In this document: positions 24,044 to 32,894 of the stretch, in pieces
Layout: each line of letters begins with the position of its first letter
How positions within the stretch are numbered: position 1 is the first letter of the stretch
Source: Streptomyces sp. NRRL F-5135
Lineage (GTDB): Bacteria; Actinomycetota; Actinomycetes; Streptomycetales; Streptomycetaceae
Direction of reading: 5' to 3'
Length of the DNA stretch: 64,000 bases
Assembly (NCBI RefSeq): GCF_000719775.1
Contig: NZ_JOHR01000028.1
Span: 1-64,000 of the forward strand
The notes under the pieces: model-generated
Told to the model about the DNA's origin: nothing
Seen by the model: the letters and a program-made list of their open reading frames with translations, nothing else
The model's database searches: none
Program-made: the position numbers and the translations under genes

Positions 24044-24149
24044 ATTTTACCTATCTTCCTTGGTGATATGTGAGCTTATCGTGAACCACGCTGCGCACTC
24101 CCGGGGAAGGCTGCGCGCCAACTAACGTGAAACTAGCGCGAGTAAACGA

Positions 24150-24446
24150 GTGACAGAAGTATGCGGGTGCACTACCGTTCTCGTTAGAGCACGTAAGTTC
24201 ACGTCCAATGTAAGGGGAGGGATTATAGCCGTACGCCGCCCGTCGAAGATCTGGCGCATCGTCGTCCCGTCACCCGGCGGGCCCATCGAGAAGCCACAGC
24301 GCTCCGAAGCCGCCGCGCGCGACGCAGTCGAGGCGGAAAAGCAGACCACCACCGCGAACCGCATCGTCGTGGAGAAGTGGGAGGACCGTCAGTGGGGCGA
24401 GTGGCTCCGCTGGGTCCGTACCGACAGCAACTGGCACGCCGAGTAG
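24150..24446 (+). CDS. Hypothetical protein, start uncertain
   Basis: The frame opens with GTG at 24150, but convincing coding sequence begins near 24225 with RRPSKIWRIVVPSPGGPIEK and continues to WLRWVRTDSNWHAE. A strong ribosome site (AAGGGGAGGG, 24211-24220) is followed within nine bases only by ATT, ATA and GTA in this frame. The true start may be a rare codon, or the GTG at 24150. First gene of a four-gene rightward operon. Confidence 0.5.
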   Translation: MTEVCGCTTVLVRARKFTSNVRGGIIAVRRPSKIWRIVVPSPGGPIEKPQRSEAAARDAVEAEKQTTTANRIVVEKWEDRQWGEWLRWVRTDSNWHAE

Positions 24447-24454
24447 GAGACACC

Positions 24455-24871
24455 GTGCGCATCACCGTCACCGTGGACGACCCGACCCCTGAGTTCCAGG
24501 ACAAGCTGATCACTCTCCTTGCCGAACACACCGAGGACATCGAGACCGACACAAGGTGGAACGAGGAACGCGCCACCCACTACTTCCGAATGCTGCCCGC
24601 CCGCGCCCGACGCATCGTCAAGGAAGCCGTCCAGCGCGGCGGCATGGTCCCGGCCGACGCCCTCCGCGACAACCCCGACGACAGCCTCCGCGGTCACAGC
24701 GCCCCGCTCAGCCGCATCCTCCAGCGCGGCAAGATGCTCGGCCGCTGGCCCGAGGGCATCGACCAGCCGGTGAAGCCCCTCGGGCCCGGCTTCGGCAAGG
24801 TCGAAGGGTACGAGATGCCCGCCGACCTGATTCCCGTCTTCCAGACAGCCATCCGCAACGTACAGCAGTGA
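24455..24871 (+). CDS. Hypothetical protein
   Basis: 138 aa; GTG 24455 has AGGAGA four bases upstream. A ferredoxin-like N-terminus (RITVTVDDPTPEFQDKLITLL) is followed by a winged-helix-like block (LPARARRIVKEAVQRGGMVPA, then PLSRILQRGKMLGRWPEG). The layout suggests nucleic-acid binding, but no family is recognised. Confidence 0.65.
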   Translation: MRITVTVDDPTPEFQDKLITLLAEHTEDIETDTRWNEERATHYFRMLPARARRIVKEAVQRGGMVPADALRDNPDDSLRGHSAPLSRILQRGKMLGRWPEGIDQPVKPLGPGFGKVEGYEMPADLIPVFQTAIRNVQQ

Positions 24872-24885
24872 GGATACCGACCCCA

Positions 24886-25215
24886 ATGACACGTCCTGCC
24901 ATCACCGTCCGGCAGCTGTACCGAGATCTCGCCCCCGACATGAAAAGCCGCGACCGCCGTCTCCGAGTCATCAGCGTCGGAGACGCCCGGGCAGAGCTGG
25001 TCGTCGAGCACGACCTCGGCGGCCCGACCGGAAAGAAGACCTCCGTAAGCCTCAACCGACTACGTTCCTCCGCATTCGAACTGCTGGAAGACTCGACCGA
25101 CAGTGACCCGCTCTACCTGGCCTTGCTCGCGGCCATCTCCGACGTTCACCGGCCCGGAGCCACACCCGCCGACTACGCCCGCGCAGCCCTCCACACCTTC
25201 CGCATCGAAAAGTGA
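24886..25215 (+). CDS. Hypothetical protein
   Basis: 109 aa from ATG 24886. It is preceded by GTGAGGATACCGA, and the next gene is preceded by the same string, so the two translation-initiation regions look duplicated. Basic, mixed alpha/beta, with MKSRDRRLRVISVGDARAEL near the N-terminus. Function unknown. Confidence 0.65.
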   Translation: MTRPAITVRQLYRDLAPDMKSRDRRLRVISVGDARAELVVEHDLGGPTGKKTSVSLNRLRSSAFELLEDSTDSDPLYLALLAAISDVHRPGATPADYARAALHTFRIEK

Positions 25216-25226
25216 GGATACCGATC

Positions 25227-25484
25227 ATGCTTGCTACTCAGGAGCGCGTCCGCGAGGGCGACCGAACCATCATCATCTGGCACAAGGCCGCCGAACCGGA
25301 GCAGTGCAACGGCGGGTGCGACTGGCACCCGATCGCATGCAGTACTACGGAGGGCATCACCACGCCCGGTTCGCTCCGAGAAATCCCGATCGACCTGGCC
25401 GAGGTACCCCTGGAGCGAACGGCTGAGGCGCAGCGCTGGTGCTCCAACTGCCTTGCCGTCCACGGCACCAGCACTGAGAAGTGA
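25227..25484 (+). CDS. Small Cys/His protein
   Basis: 85 aa, starts MLATQERVREGDRTIIIWHK. Cysteines in EQCNGGCDWHPIAC and WCSNCLAVH suggest a zinc site. Last gene of the rightward operon, 68 bases before a 16-bp terminator stem. Confidence 0.65.
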   Translation: MLATQERVREGDRTIIIWHKAAEPEQCNGGCDWHPIACSTTEGITTPGSLREIPIDLAEVPLERTAEAQRWCSNCLAVHGTSTEK

Positions 25485-25552
25485 TGCCCCTCAAGCTCCA
25501 CGCTACGAAGCCGGCGTCATCACTTTTCTACTGGCGCTGACCCGGCAACGAA

Positions 25553-25593
25553 CCGTGTGCCCCTCCCCAGGAACAGTGGGGAGGGGCACACGG
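25553..25593. terminator. Strong bidirectional terminator
   Basis: CCGTGTGCCCCTCCCC and GGGGAGGGGCACACGG form a 16-bp perfect stem with a nine-base loop. It lies between the convergent ends of the 25227-25484 and 25610-25822 genes and would serve both. Confidence 0.8.
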
Positions 25594-25609
25594 CATGTCG
25601 GAGCCTACG

Positions 25610-25822
25610 TCACTCCGGCACCTGCACATCCGCCCCCGACGGCAAGAACCCCATCAACCCCACCTTGAACGCGTCGATCCGGTCCAGCAGATCCTGATCT
25701 GACCACGCCTCCACCTGCTGAGGCGTCAACGTGAAGGTGAAGCCAACGCCAGCATCCGCGCTGGATATCGACACCGTGCACCGCGTCGAGCGAGATGCGA
25801 GACCGGGAACCGTGAGCGGCAT
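25610..25822 (-). CDS. Small hypothetical protein
   Basis: 70 aa; AAGGGA lies six bases before the ATG. Starts MPLTVPGLASRS; the second half (LTPQQVEAWSDQDLLDRIDAFK) is helical. Isolated single gene, close to the 28-nt repeat. Function unknown. Confidence 0.55.
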   Translation of the reverse strand: MPLTVPGLASRSTRCTVSISSADAGVGFTFTLTPQQVEAWSDQDLLDRIDAFKVGLMGFLPSGADVQVPE

Positions 25823-25916
25823 GGAATGTCCCTTCTTTGTTGGTGCGGGGGCCTGATGTTGAACTGACGTGCAGGTCGATGGGTGGGGCGGTGGTGGAGG
25901 GCTGGGCGCAAGCGCG

Positions 25917-25944
25917 GGTTATTTGTGGTGAATATTTATTGGAC
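25917..25944 (+). repeat. 28-nt repeat, inverted partner of 12698-12725
   Basis: The plus strand reads GGTTATTTGTGGTGAAT, then A, then TTTATTGGAC. Its left-end copy is inverted and differs at one base. It marks the end of the virion and lysis region; the stop codon of the 25936-26112 gene lies inside it. Confidence 0.75.
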
Positions 25945-26112
25945 TTCTGCTGTTCCTTGAGCAGTCTCGACGGTCATGCCGAAGTCCAGCTCAGGTTCCT
26001 CCGGTGGAGGAGCCGTACCGCTGTCGTTCACCCCGGGGAAGACCGGCGGAACGACCACCGGACCCAGCTCATCTTCTGGCTCGGTAGACACGAGGCTCAC
26101 CTTCCTCATCAT
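25936..26112 (-). CDS. 58-aa acidic protein at the end of the lysis region
   Basis: Starts [17 protein letters not shown] at ATG 26112, overlapping the collagen-like gene's stop as TGATG, and ends at a TAA (25936-25938) lying within the 28-nt repeat. Rich in Pro, Glu and Val. Translational coupling is the main support. Its last codons (GTC CAA TAA) form part of the repeat, so any rearrangement at the repeat would leave the stop intact. Confidence 0.55.
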   Translation of the reverse strand: MMRKVSLVSTEPEDELGPVVVPPVFPGVNDSGTAPPPEEPELDFGMTVETAQGTAEVQ

Positions 26113-26828
26113 CAGAGACGGTCAGAGAGCAGCCTCAACGGGAGCACTCCCGAGGAGGAAGCCGACGGTTCGGTCGTAACGGGTGGAGCAGACGGGGAGG
26201 GCTCCTGCGGTGACGGCTCCACGTCCGGAGTACAGGCGTACTGAGGGGCGTCCGCGTCGAAGTCGTCGGCGGGCACGCAGGTGTACGTGACGCCCTGCGG
26301 GTCGGTGTACGTCCAGCGCGCTGGCGGGGCCCCGTCCGTACCGTCACTGCCCGACGGGCCAGGGCTCCCGTCCTGGCCGTCCTTCCCGGGTGCGCCGTCC
26401 CGGCCCGCCGCACCGGGAACACCCGACGCCCCGACAGGCCCCGGCGGCCCTGCGGCCGTCGAGTCGGCGCCGGGTATCCCGGAGGGGCCCGGTGGGCCAG
26501 CCGGCCCGGTCGGGCCCGGGCTCGGCGTCAGCGTAGGCGCAGCCCTCCCCGGCACCCCCGGAGGCCCGGGCGATCCTGCGGGGCCCGGCGGCCCGGCCAC
26601 GGACGTGCCACGCGACCCGGGCGGCCCCGCCACGGGCTTCTCCCCCAGCCCCTGCACCTGACGTGCGAGAGCGTCACGCGCCTGATTCGCCGCGTCCAGG
26701 TCGTTGGAGAGCACAACGAACCCGGTGACGATCGAGCCCAGAGCGAGCGCGGCAACCATCGTGGCGGCGCCGGCGAGGTAGTTCCCGCGCTTCCGCCGTT
26801 GACGGGCCTCCAGCCTGGTAGTTCTCAT
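26112..26828 (-). CDS. Membrane-anchored collagen-like protein
   Basis: 238 aa from [10 protein letters not shown] with GGAGGAAAGGG upstream; ATGA overlap with the previous gene. A basic N-terminus and one transmembrane segment (about residues 18-40, [17 protein letters not shown]) are followed by a short coiled region and about 100 residues of Gly-x-Y repeats ([17 protein letters not shown]). The C-terminal domain has two cysteines ([16 protein letters not shown]). Collagen-like repeats form trimeric rods in phage fibres; a membrane anchor is unusual and hints at an envelope role in lysis or in host surface change. Confidence 0.75.
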   Translation of the reverse strand: MRTTRLEARQRRKRGNYLAGAATMVAALALGSIVTGFVVLSNDLDAANQARDALARQVQGLGEKPVAGPPGSRGTSVAGPPGPAGSPGPPGVPGRAAPTLTPSPGPTGPAGPPGPSGIPGADSTAAGPPGPVGASGVPGAAGRDGAPGKDGQDGSPGPSGSDGTDGAPPARWTYTDPQGVTYTCVPADDFDADAPQYACTPDVEPSPQEPSPSAPPVTTEPSASSSGVLPLRLLSDRL

Positions 26829-27139
26829 CCCTTTCCTCCTGCCAGGAAGAACACGATGGGGATGATCAGCCCCAGTACCGGGATGACCACTGAGGCGAAC
26901 AGCCACCGGCGGGTCTGGGTGACCCGGTCGGCGTCCGCGGTTCGCAGCGCCTGCACACCCTCCACGTCCTTCTTCAAATCGGCGAGTTGCCGCTCGAGCG
27001 CCGCCTTCTCCACCCCGTACACGTCGGTGGAGACCATGCGGTCCAAGCGGGAGTTGATCTGGGCCATGTCGTCGCGGATGTCGCCACGCATGAGCTGGAT
27101 GAGCCGCCCCAGCTCTCCCAGAGACGGCTCATCAGCCAT
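26825..27139 (-). CDS. Coiled-coil, tail-anchored membrane protein of lysis region
   Basis: 104 aa. A coiled coil (DDMAQINSRLDRMVSTDVYG, ALERQLADLKKDV) is followed by one C-terminal transmembrane segment (WLFASVVIPVLGLIIPIVFF). This layout is common in actinophage genes next to holins and lysins and could be a second holin-like or spanin-like component. Role inferred from position. Confidence 0.7.
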   Translation of the reverse strand: MADEPSLGELGRLIQLMRGDIRDDMAQINSRLDRMVSTDVYGVEKAALERQLADLKKDVEGVQALRTADADRVTQTRRWLFASVVIPVLGLIIPIVFFLAGGKG

Positions 27140-27163
27140 GTTGTGCTCCGGATACAGGGAAGG

Positions 27164-27535
27164 TCAGGACACCGCAGTCGGCCGAGGCCGTCCTCCCGCC
27201 GGGACGGGTGCGGTCACCTGCGAGCGGACCAGCCAGAACTGTGCGACGACCGTCACGAACGCCATCGCGGCGGCCTGCTTCTCCGCCGTCCAGTCCAGGC
27301 CGAGGTTCATGCCGAGCGCGAGCGCGGCCTGAGCGAACCCGGTAAGCGCGGCCAGCAGTCCGTCGCCGACCATGTACGCCACGATCAGGCCGACCGCCGC
27401 AGCGGCGGCCACGTTGATGGCGGTCTGCGTGTCCTGGCTGACCTCGACGACGAATGCCGAGACGAACTGGACGACGACCGCGACGAGACCGAGGATCGCC
27501 GACGGTTCACGCCCGAACAGGGTGGGTGTCTTCAC
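27164..27535 (-). CDS. Holin-like membrane protein
   Basis: 123 aa with two or three hydrophobic segments (AILGLVAVVVQFVSAFVV, NVAAAAAVGLIVAYMVG, and AAMAFVTVVAQFWLV in the C-terminal half) and a short polar tail. Located 24 bases past the endolysin stop. Holins form the membrane lesions that release endolysin. Assignment rests on topology and position. Confidence 0.75.
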   Translation of the reverse strand: MKTPTLFGREPSAILGLVAVVVQFVSAFVVEVSQDTQTAINVAAAAAVGLIVAYMVGDGLLAALTGFAQAALALGMNLGLDWTAEKQAAAMAFVTVVAQFWLVRSQVTAPVPAGGRPRPTAVS

Positions 27536-27559
27536 GTGATTCTCCAGATGAGAGACGGT

Positions 27560-28882
27560 TCAGAGGGACTTCGGGACGCGGAGCTTGTCCCATGAGGTCT
27601 TGCCGGGGATGCCGTCGGCGCCGGCACCGGAGTAGCCGAGCTTGCGCTGCCACGCGGCGTAGCTGGCCTTGTCGGCGAGCGTCCAGTTCGGTCCGGGGCC
27701 GGACTTGTACTTGCCGCATCCCTCGGCGACCAGGCGGCGGCCCATCGCGGTGACGATCGCCGAGCTGCGGCCGGTGTGGAAGAAGGCCGCACCCGGGAAC
27801 GGTTCGAACTGCGCGCTCGGCGTGCCGGGTGCGGCGGGAACCTTCAGTTTCTGCCCGACCGCGAGCTTGTTCGGGTCCTTGAGGCCGTTGAGGGCCACGA
27901 GCTTCGCCACAGTGGTCTTGTAGCGGGAGGCGATCGTCGACAGGGTGTCGCCCTTCTTCACCGTGTACGTGCCGCTCGAGCTGGCCCCGCCTTCGGTCCC
28001 TGTGCTGCCGGTGGGCTTGCCGGGCACGATGCCCGTGTCGATCGCGCCCGGGTCCCAGTGGTCGTTGCCGGGTACCTGGGCGTGCGCGTAGTGGCCGCCC
28101 TTCGACTGCCACGTCGTTCGGGACCGGGACCCGGATGCGGCCAGCGCAGCGGTCGCCGGGGGCTTCCCGGCCGGCCACACGTCGGGGATACCGTGCGCGC
28201 GCATCGCCGCCAGCAGGGCCCGGAAGTTCGGCTTGGCCGACGGGTCGAACCCCTTGGTCCACGGGGAGGCGGCGCGGCCGAGGACTTCGACCTGGATGTT
28301 GACGCGGCCCTCGCGGTTCGTGCGGCGGGCACCGTCGTTCTTGAGCGCCCGGGCGGACTGGGTGAGCGGGCCGAACTGGCCGATCCGGTCCGTGACCGGG
28401 TCGTAGATGACCTGCGGCTCGGCACCGACCCGTATCAGGTAGGCGGCGATGGAGGTGAAGTAGTTGCCGCCGGCCGGGGACTCGGTGGTGTGCCAGGTGG
28501 CGCGCGGCGGGTTGCCGGGGGTGTCCATGGCGCCGCCGATGGACTGCCCGCCGAAGCGGGTGGCGCCGGAGATGTAGGCGGGCCCGGCCGTACCGCGCGG
28601 CAGGTCCTCGGGCCCGGGTTCCGCTGTTGCCAGGCCTGGCTTGTGGATCTGGTCGTCGGGTGCGTCGACCGGCACGTACACGTCCAGGTCGCCGTCGTCG
28701 CGGAGCACCATGAAGGCACCGGCCTGGCGGGGATGCTCCTTGACGTGCCGGGGCGTCGCCTCAAGAGCGGCAATAGCGCGGACCTCGTCGGTGTGGGCCT
28801 GGTTGACGGTGCCGTAGTAGGTGCTGGTGGTCTTGAGGGTGTCGGGGTCTATGTGGTCGACGGCGACGTGGTAGCTGGTCAC
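27560..28882 (-). CDS. Endolysin: amidase, LysM and C-terminal binding domains
   Basis: 440 aa; GTG 28882 overlaps the protease stop as GTGA. After an unusual N-terminal domain of about 120 residues there is an amidase_2-like domain (about 125-285) with zinc-ligand candidates in WHTTESP and [11 protein letters not shown] LysM repeat follows at about 305-350 ([16 protein letters not shown]), then a C-terminal module with [20 protein letters not shown], seen in many Streptomyces phage lysins. It cleaves peptidoglycan, probably between muramic acid and L-alanine. Confidence 0.88.
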   Translation of the reverse strand: MTSYHVAVDHIDPDTLKTTSTYYGTVNQAHTDEVRAIAALEATPRHVKEHPRQAGAFMVLRDDGDLDVYVPVDAPDDQIHKPGLATAEPGPEDLPRGTAGPAYISGATRFGGQSIGGAMDTPGNPPRATWHTTESPAGGNYFTSIAAYLIRVGAEPQVIYDPVTDRIGQFGPLTQSARALKNDGARRTNREGRVNIQVEVLGRAASPWTKGFDPSAKPNFRALLAAMRAHGIPDVWPAGKPPATAALAASGSRSRTTWQSKGGHYAHAQVPGNDHWDPGAIDTGIVPGKPTGSTGTEGGASSSGTYTVKKGDTLSTIASRYKTTVAKLVALNGLKDPNKLAVGQKLKVPAAPGTPSAQFEPFPGAAFFHTGRSSAIVTAMGRRLVAEGCGKYKSGPGPNWTLADKASYAAWQRKLGYSGAGADGIPGKTSWDKLRVPKSL

Positions 28883-29703
28883 AGGGTCACTCCGTCTCGG
28901 CGGGGCTGGATAAGGTCGATCTGTGTACGGATGGCTTGGTAGGTGGCCAGGCGCATGCGACCGTCGCCGTGGTCGCCCCAGCTGGTGCCCCACGAGTTCC
29001 TGAACCGGATGACGGTGTAGTCGGGGAGCAGCGTGCCGTCGTCCATGGCGACCGTTTCGAGGGCGGTGACGCACACCTCGTGGCCGCCCTCGAGTGGGGA
29101 CGACGTCCAGTTCGGATCGTCGTCGAGGAAGCCGTCCGGGCCGGTCTGGGTGAAGGCTGAATGCCAGGGCATGCCCATGAGGACGGGGCCGGTCTGGAGG
29201 AGCATGCAGAGTTCCTGCGCTGTGGTGGCGTGCCCGTACTGGTCGATGAGGCCGCGGTCGCGTAGGGCTTTGGCGACACCGAGCCCGGAGGAACCGGTGT
29301 CCTGGGTAGGCCAGACGGCGTCCGTCCACTGATCGTGGGCGGTTGCGTCGGCGTAGAGGCCGATCGCGAAGTGCTCGGCGGCCGCGGTGTCGTCGGTGTC
29401 CAGTCCGACCGCGCGCGCCTGGGCCTTGGGCAGCAGGATCGACAGGAGTGTGGTGGCGGCGTTGCCGGTGCACGAGGAGAGGGCGTCCAGGTCGTCGTCC
29501 AGTCCGTACTGCACGGATGTACGGATGCCCTGCGTGACGAGGTTGCGCTGGTCAAGGACGGGGAGGCGGGGTTCCCACTCGGTGGCGCGCAGCGGCTGCC
29601 CATCGTAGGGGCGGCGGTAGGCGAGACTGCGCGGGTCCAGCACCTGATGACGCCCGAGGTGGTCGGGCGTGTTGTAGGTGCGCACTGTGAGGTTGGTGGG
29701 CAT
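28879..29703 (-). CDS. Papain-like (C1) cysteine peptidase
   Basis: 274 aa from [10 protein letters not shown], with GGAG nine bases upstream. The catalytic set is visible: Cys78 in SSCTGNA, His near 208 in [10 protein letters not shown], and Asn near 237 in [10 protein letters not shown]. The RNSWG-x-x-WG motif is the family hallmark. Coupled to the endolysin by a GTGA overlap and placed between tail and lysis genes. It may cut a host envelope protein or peptidoglycan cross-bridge, or process a tail protein. The 29704-29851 interval is non-coding. Confidence 0.85.
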   Translation of the reverse strand: MPTNLTVRTYNTPDHLGRHQVLDPRSLAYRRPYDGQPLRATEWEPRLPVLDQRNLVTQGIRTSVQYGLDDDLDALSSCTGNAATTLLSILLPKAQARAVGLDTDDTAAAEHFAIGLYADATAHDQWTDAVWPTQDTGSSGLGVAKALRDRGLIDQYGHATTAQELCMLLQTGPVLMGMPWHSAFTQTGPDGFLDDDPNWTSSPLEGGHEVCVTALETVAMDDGTLLPDYTVIRFRNSWGTSWGDHGDGRMRLATYQAIRTQIDLIQPRRDGVTL

Positions 29704-29851
29704 TCGCCCGTGCTCCTGCACTCCCCGCGCAGAGCTGGTGACGGTTCGTCTGCTCCGGCCTAGCCGGCGGCAGTCCCTCGGGGGTGGTGCGGGGCGGAGG
29801 GTCGCCCTCGTGGTTCAGCGTACGGGCGTGCAGGCCAGAGGTTGCCTCTGG

Positions 29852-30208
29852 TCAGCTCATCTCCGGCTGAGGGTCGAGGAGGACCGCAGACAGGATGGTG
29901 GTGTCCCTTCCGCATGCTGCGTCGAATACGCGCACGATGCCGGCGTTGGAGTACACCAGGCCGATTTCGCCGACGATGTTCAGGTTGGGGCAGCCGGCGG
30001 TGCGGCATGTCCAGGTGACGGAGTACCACTTGGCGGGCTGGAACACGATGGGGTTGTCCGGCAGGTCGGGTGCTTCGGGTGGCGGGGTGGGCTCAGGCTC
30101 GGGTTCCGGTGTCGGCTCGGGGTCTGGAATCGGGTCCGGCTCGACTGGATCGTCCCCCTCCGGCTGGGGCGCGTCTGAGATGTTCTCCTCAACGGGTTCG
30201 GTGCTCAT
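29852..30208 (-). CDS. Pro/Glu-rich small structural or accessory protein
   Basis: 118 aa. An acidic, proline-rich N-terminal half (PDPEPTPEPEPEPTPPPE) precedes a compact domain with three cysteines (WTCRTAGCPN, AACGRD). The ATG overlaps the fibre gene's stop (ATGA). Position after the tail fibre suggests a tail-tip or fibre-associated protein. Function unknown. Confidence 0.6.
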   Translation of the reverse strand: MSTEPVEENISDAPQPEGDDPVEPDPIPDPEPTPEPEPEPTPPPEAPDLPDNPIVFQPAKWYSVTWTCRTAGCPNLNIVGEIGLVYSNAGIVRVFDAACGRDTTILSAVLLDPQPEMS

Positions 30209-31794
30209 GCGGACATCACGATCCAATCGATTCCGGTTGCGACGATGTTGGTGCGGGTGAGCCAGAGGGTCATGCTGGTGGCAGTCACGTTGGTGCATCC
30301 GACGCCGGTCACGTTGGTTCCAGGGGCGGACGTGTTCGCCGTGGCGACGGCCCTGAACGTGCTGCCGGCCAGGCTGAATCCGGTGACGGTGATCGACGTG
30401 GGGGTGTTGACGGCGGACGGGGTGATTGTGCTGTGGCCGGAGGCGATGTTTCCGGCGGTGAGCATGCCGTTCACATCGACGTTGCCGGCCTTGTCCATGG
30501 TGAATCGGTAGCGTCCCGCGTCGGGGTCCCAGTAGCGCATCACGTAGCCGGTGTGGCTGGGGCCAGGCTGAATAAACAGGACGGTGTTGGCGTCGCCGAC
30601 GTTGGGCTGGATGGTGACCTTCGCGCGAGTCTTCGCGAGACCTGGCGTCATGACGACGTCAGCGGGCTGCGTCGTTCCTGTGGCGTCGGCGTATCCGAAG
30701 GAGGCGGTGGTGTCGTTCAGGTAGATGCGTCCTCCGACGTAGGTGGACGAGCTGGAGTTCCGGAGCCGTTCGGCGGCCCAGAAGTCCTCGCCGAAAAACG
30801 TCCGCCAGCGCATGTCTGTGAAGCCGCTGCCGGTGAAGGTGCCGCTGAACAGTCCCAGGTTCGCGGACCCGGGGGTGTTGGCGACGACGTTGACGAGGGC
30901 GCTGTTCGTACCATCCGTGCTGGACAAGCGCAAGTTCGGGTAGGCGCTGTTCGGGTCGAGGGTGAGGGTGCCGCCTCCGGTGCCGGTGAGTTTCAGGCCG
31001 GCTGCGTCCATGGATGCGATCTCGCGTGTCGCGTCGTACACCTTGACGGAGTTGGAGCCGGACTCGTTGATGGCGACGCGCTGCCCGGACGCGGCGGTGC
31101 GCATCACGGATCCGGTGATGGTGCCGCCCGTGATGGTTTTGCCGGTGATGGCGTCTGCTTTCAGGGCGGTCGCATCCACGCTTCCTGCGGCGAGCAGCGC
31201 TGTGGTGATCGCGTTCGCGTACACCTTGGGGGTGGTGATGGCGCCGTCCGCGATGAGGGTTTCGGTGATCTCGCCGATGCCGATGTCGCCCGCGACCGGG
31301 CGCGGCGCGTACGGTCCCGCCGCGGTGGTGGGGGCGGATGCGGTGCCGGAGGTGTTGCGGGCGAGGAGTCGTACGTACAGGGGGCCGGTGGCCGGGATGT
31401 AGATGATGCCGCCCTGCGGGGTTTCGATCGTCGCCTGGAGGGTTTCCGGGCTCGGCGTGAAGTCGGCGGCCGGGTCGGTGTGGACTTCGACCCGGGCCCA
31501 GTCCAGGGGGATGACCGCGCCGTCGGCGAAGGTGCCGTCCCAGGCGGCGGCGATCCCTCCGAGGGCCGGGCCGGCCGTGGGCGTGGCGGGGACCGGGGGC
31601 GGGGCGCCGTTGACGATGTTCACTGCGGTGGTGCCGTCGCCCTGCTGCCCGACGATGGCCCGCAGACCGCCGGTGCCGTCGCGGACTTCGATCGCAGCGT
31701 CTTCGATGCTCGCGCCGTGCGCGAGCCGTTGCCCCTTCTTGATCTGCGCGACTTCCCGGCGCAGACGGGCGACTTCTTCAGCGAGTGAGGGCAT
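30205..31794 (-). CDS. Tail fibre / receptor-binding minor tail protein
   Basis: 529 aa; TGATG overlap with the upstream gene. An N-terminal coiled coil (LAEEVARLRREVAQIKKGQR) and a fibronectin-like strand region (about 60-165) precede ETLIADGAITTPKVYANAI and ALKADAITGKTITGG, typical of siphovirus fibre or central-fibre modules. The C-terminal half is beta-rich and Ser/Thr/Gly-rich, with no peptidase motif, and probably contacts the cell surface. Confidence 0.8.
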   Translation of the reverse strand: MPSLAEEVARLRREVAQIKKGQRLAHGASIEDAAIEVRDGTGGLRAIVGQQGDGTTAVNIVNGAPPPVPATPTAGPALGGIAAAWDGTFADGAVIPLDWARVEVHTDPAADFTPSPETLQATIETPQGGIIYIPATGPLYVRLLARNTSGTASAPTTAAGPYAPRPVAGDIGIGEITETLIADGAITTPKVYANAITTALLAAGSVDATALKADAITGKTITGGTITGSVMRTAASGQRVAINESGSNSVKVYDATREIASMDAAGLKLTGTGGGTLTLDPNSAYPNLRLSSTDGTNSALVNVVANTPGSANLGLFSGTFTGSGFTDMRWRTFFGEDFWAAERLRNSSSSTYVGGRIYLNDTTASFGYADATGTTQPADVVMTPGLAKTRAKVTIQPNVGDANTVLFIQPGPSHTGYVMRYWDPDAGRYRFTMDKAGNVDVNGMLTAGNIASGHSTITPSAVNTPTSITVTGFSLAGSTFRAVATANTSAPGTNVTGVGCTNVTATSMTLWLTRTNIVATGIDWIVMSA

Positions 31795-32894
31795 CAGAGG
31801 TTCTCCGGGGGGCCGTAGTGGAAGGAGTCGGCGCGGGCGAGGGTCAAGGTGGCCTGGTCGTCGGCGTCTCCGGGCTTGTACGAGTCGGCGGTGATGCGGG
31901 CCCAGCCCGACCAGGAGATCCAGTCGTTGTGGACGGCCACCTGCACGTCGTCGCCGATCTGCCACGAGCCGAGGGGCGCGTTGGGGTGGTCTCGTACGGT
32001 GATCTGCTGGACGTCGCCCATGATCTGGCGGCGTTTGCGTTCGGCGGCGGCGCGGCGGCCGAGGGTGTCGTTGCCGTTGACGGTGGGCAGGGCGAGGACG
32101 CTCTCGAGGCGGAGGCGGCCGTCTCGGACGGGGTCGACGGCGAAGCGGGTTGCGGTGCCTTCGCCGGAGCCGGTGGCGATGACGACGTTGGCGTAGTCGT
32201 CTGCCGAGTAGGTGACGGGCGGCGCTTGGACGATGTTGACGCCGCTGCGGAAGGTGATGTCGGTGCGGCGGGCCCCGAGCCGCGGGTAGCCGAGGACGAT
32301 ACGGCGCCGGACGGTGCCGTTCGACTGGTAGGTGCAGCTGTTCGTGTACTGGGGGGCGCCGTCCTCGGACACGATGTCGTCGACCATCTCGCCGAGGACG
32401 GGGGTCTCGTACCAGTAGGAGCGCCACGGTTCTTCCGGGGTGCCAGCTTTCGCGCTGGAGGTAGTCGTGTCGACGGTGACGCCGAGGGTTCCGTCGGGCT
32501 GTTCCTGGGCGTAGGCCCAGATGTCGCGGATGATCTGGCAGGGGTCGCCGTAGGTGTAGGGGCCGCGGCCGTTGAGGTTGCCGTGGATGTCGTGCCGTTT
32601 GGTCAGGTAGGACGACCAGCCGGCGGCCTCGATCCGATACCGGGTGTCCTCGGGGGAGGTGACCCAGATCAGGCCGCCCCAGCGGAGGTAGCCGTCTGCT
32701 TCGACGTAGATGAGGGTGCGGCCGGGGTCGAGGACGTTGATGTTCGCGGTGGCCCAGCGGGGGGCGAGCGTGCCGGTCATACTGCCGGGGCCGTTCAACT
32801 CGCGGCCGAACTCAACGTCGGAAAGGGGCAGCGCCGGGTGAAGGAGTTCGCCGGTGAGGGCGTGCTGCGTCCAGTACCGCCAGCGCGCGGCCAT
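31794..32894 (-). CDS. Minor tail protein (ReqiPepy6 gp37-like tail hub type)
   Basis: 366 aa. It opens with MAARWRYWTQHALTGELL, and contains the GSMTGTLAPR motif and LIYVEADGYLRWGGLIW, which are characteristic of this family of tail-tip proteins in actinophages. The C-terminal half is strand-rich (YKPGDADDQATLTLARADS). It likely sits at the tail tip below the Dit-like ring. Starts one base inside the previous gene's stop. Confidence 0.8.
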   Translation of the reverse strand: MAARWRYWTQHALTGELLHPALPLSDVEFGRELNGPGSMTGTLAPRWATANINVLDPGRTLIYVEADGYLRWGGLIWVTSPEDTRYRIEAAGWSSYLTKRHDIHGNLNGRGPYTYGDPCQIIRDIWAYAQEQPDGTLGVTVDTTTSSAKAGTPEEPWRSYWYETPVLGEMVDDIVSEDGAPQYTNSCTYQSNGTVRRRIVLGYPRLGARRTDITFRSGVNIVQAPPVTYSADDYANVVIATGSGEGTATRFAVDPVRDGRLRLESVLALPTVNGNDTLGRRAAAERKRRQIMGDVQQITVRDHPNAPLGSWQIGDDVQVAVHNDWISWSGWARITADSYKPGDADDQATLTLARADSFHYGPPENL

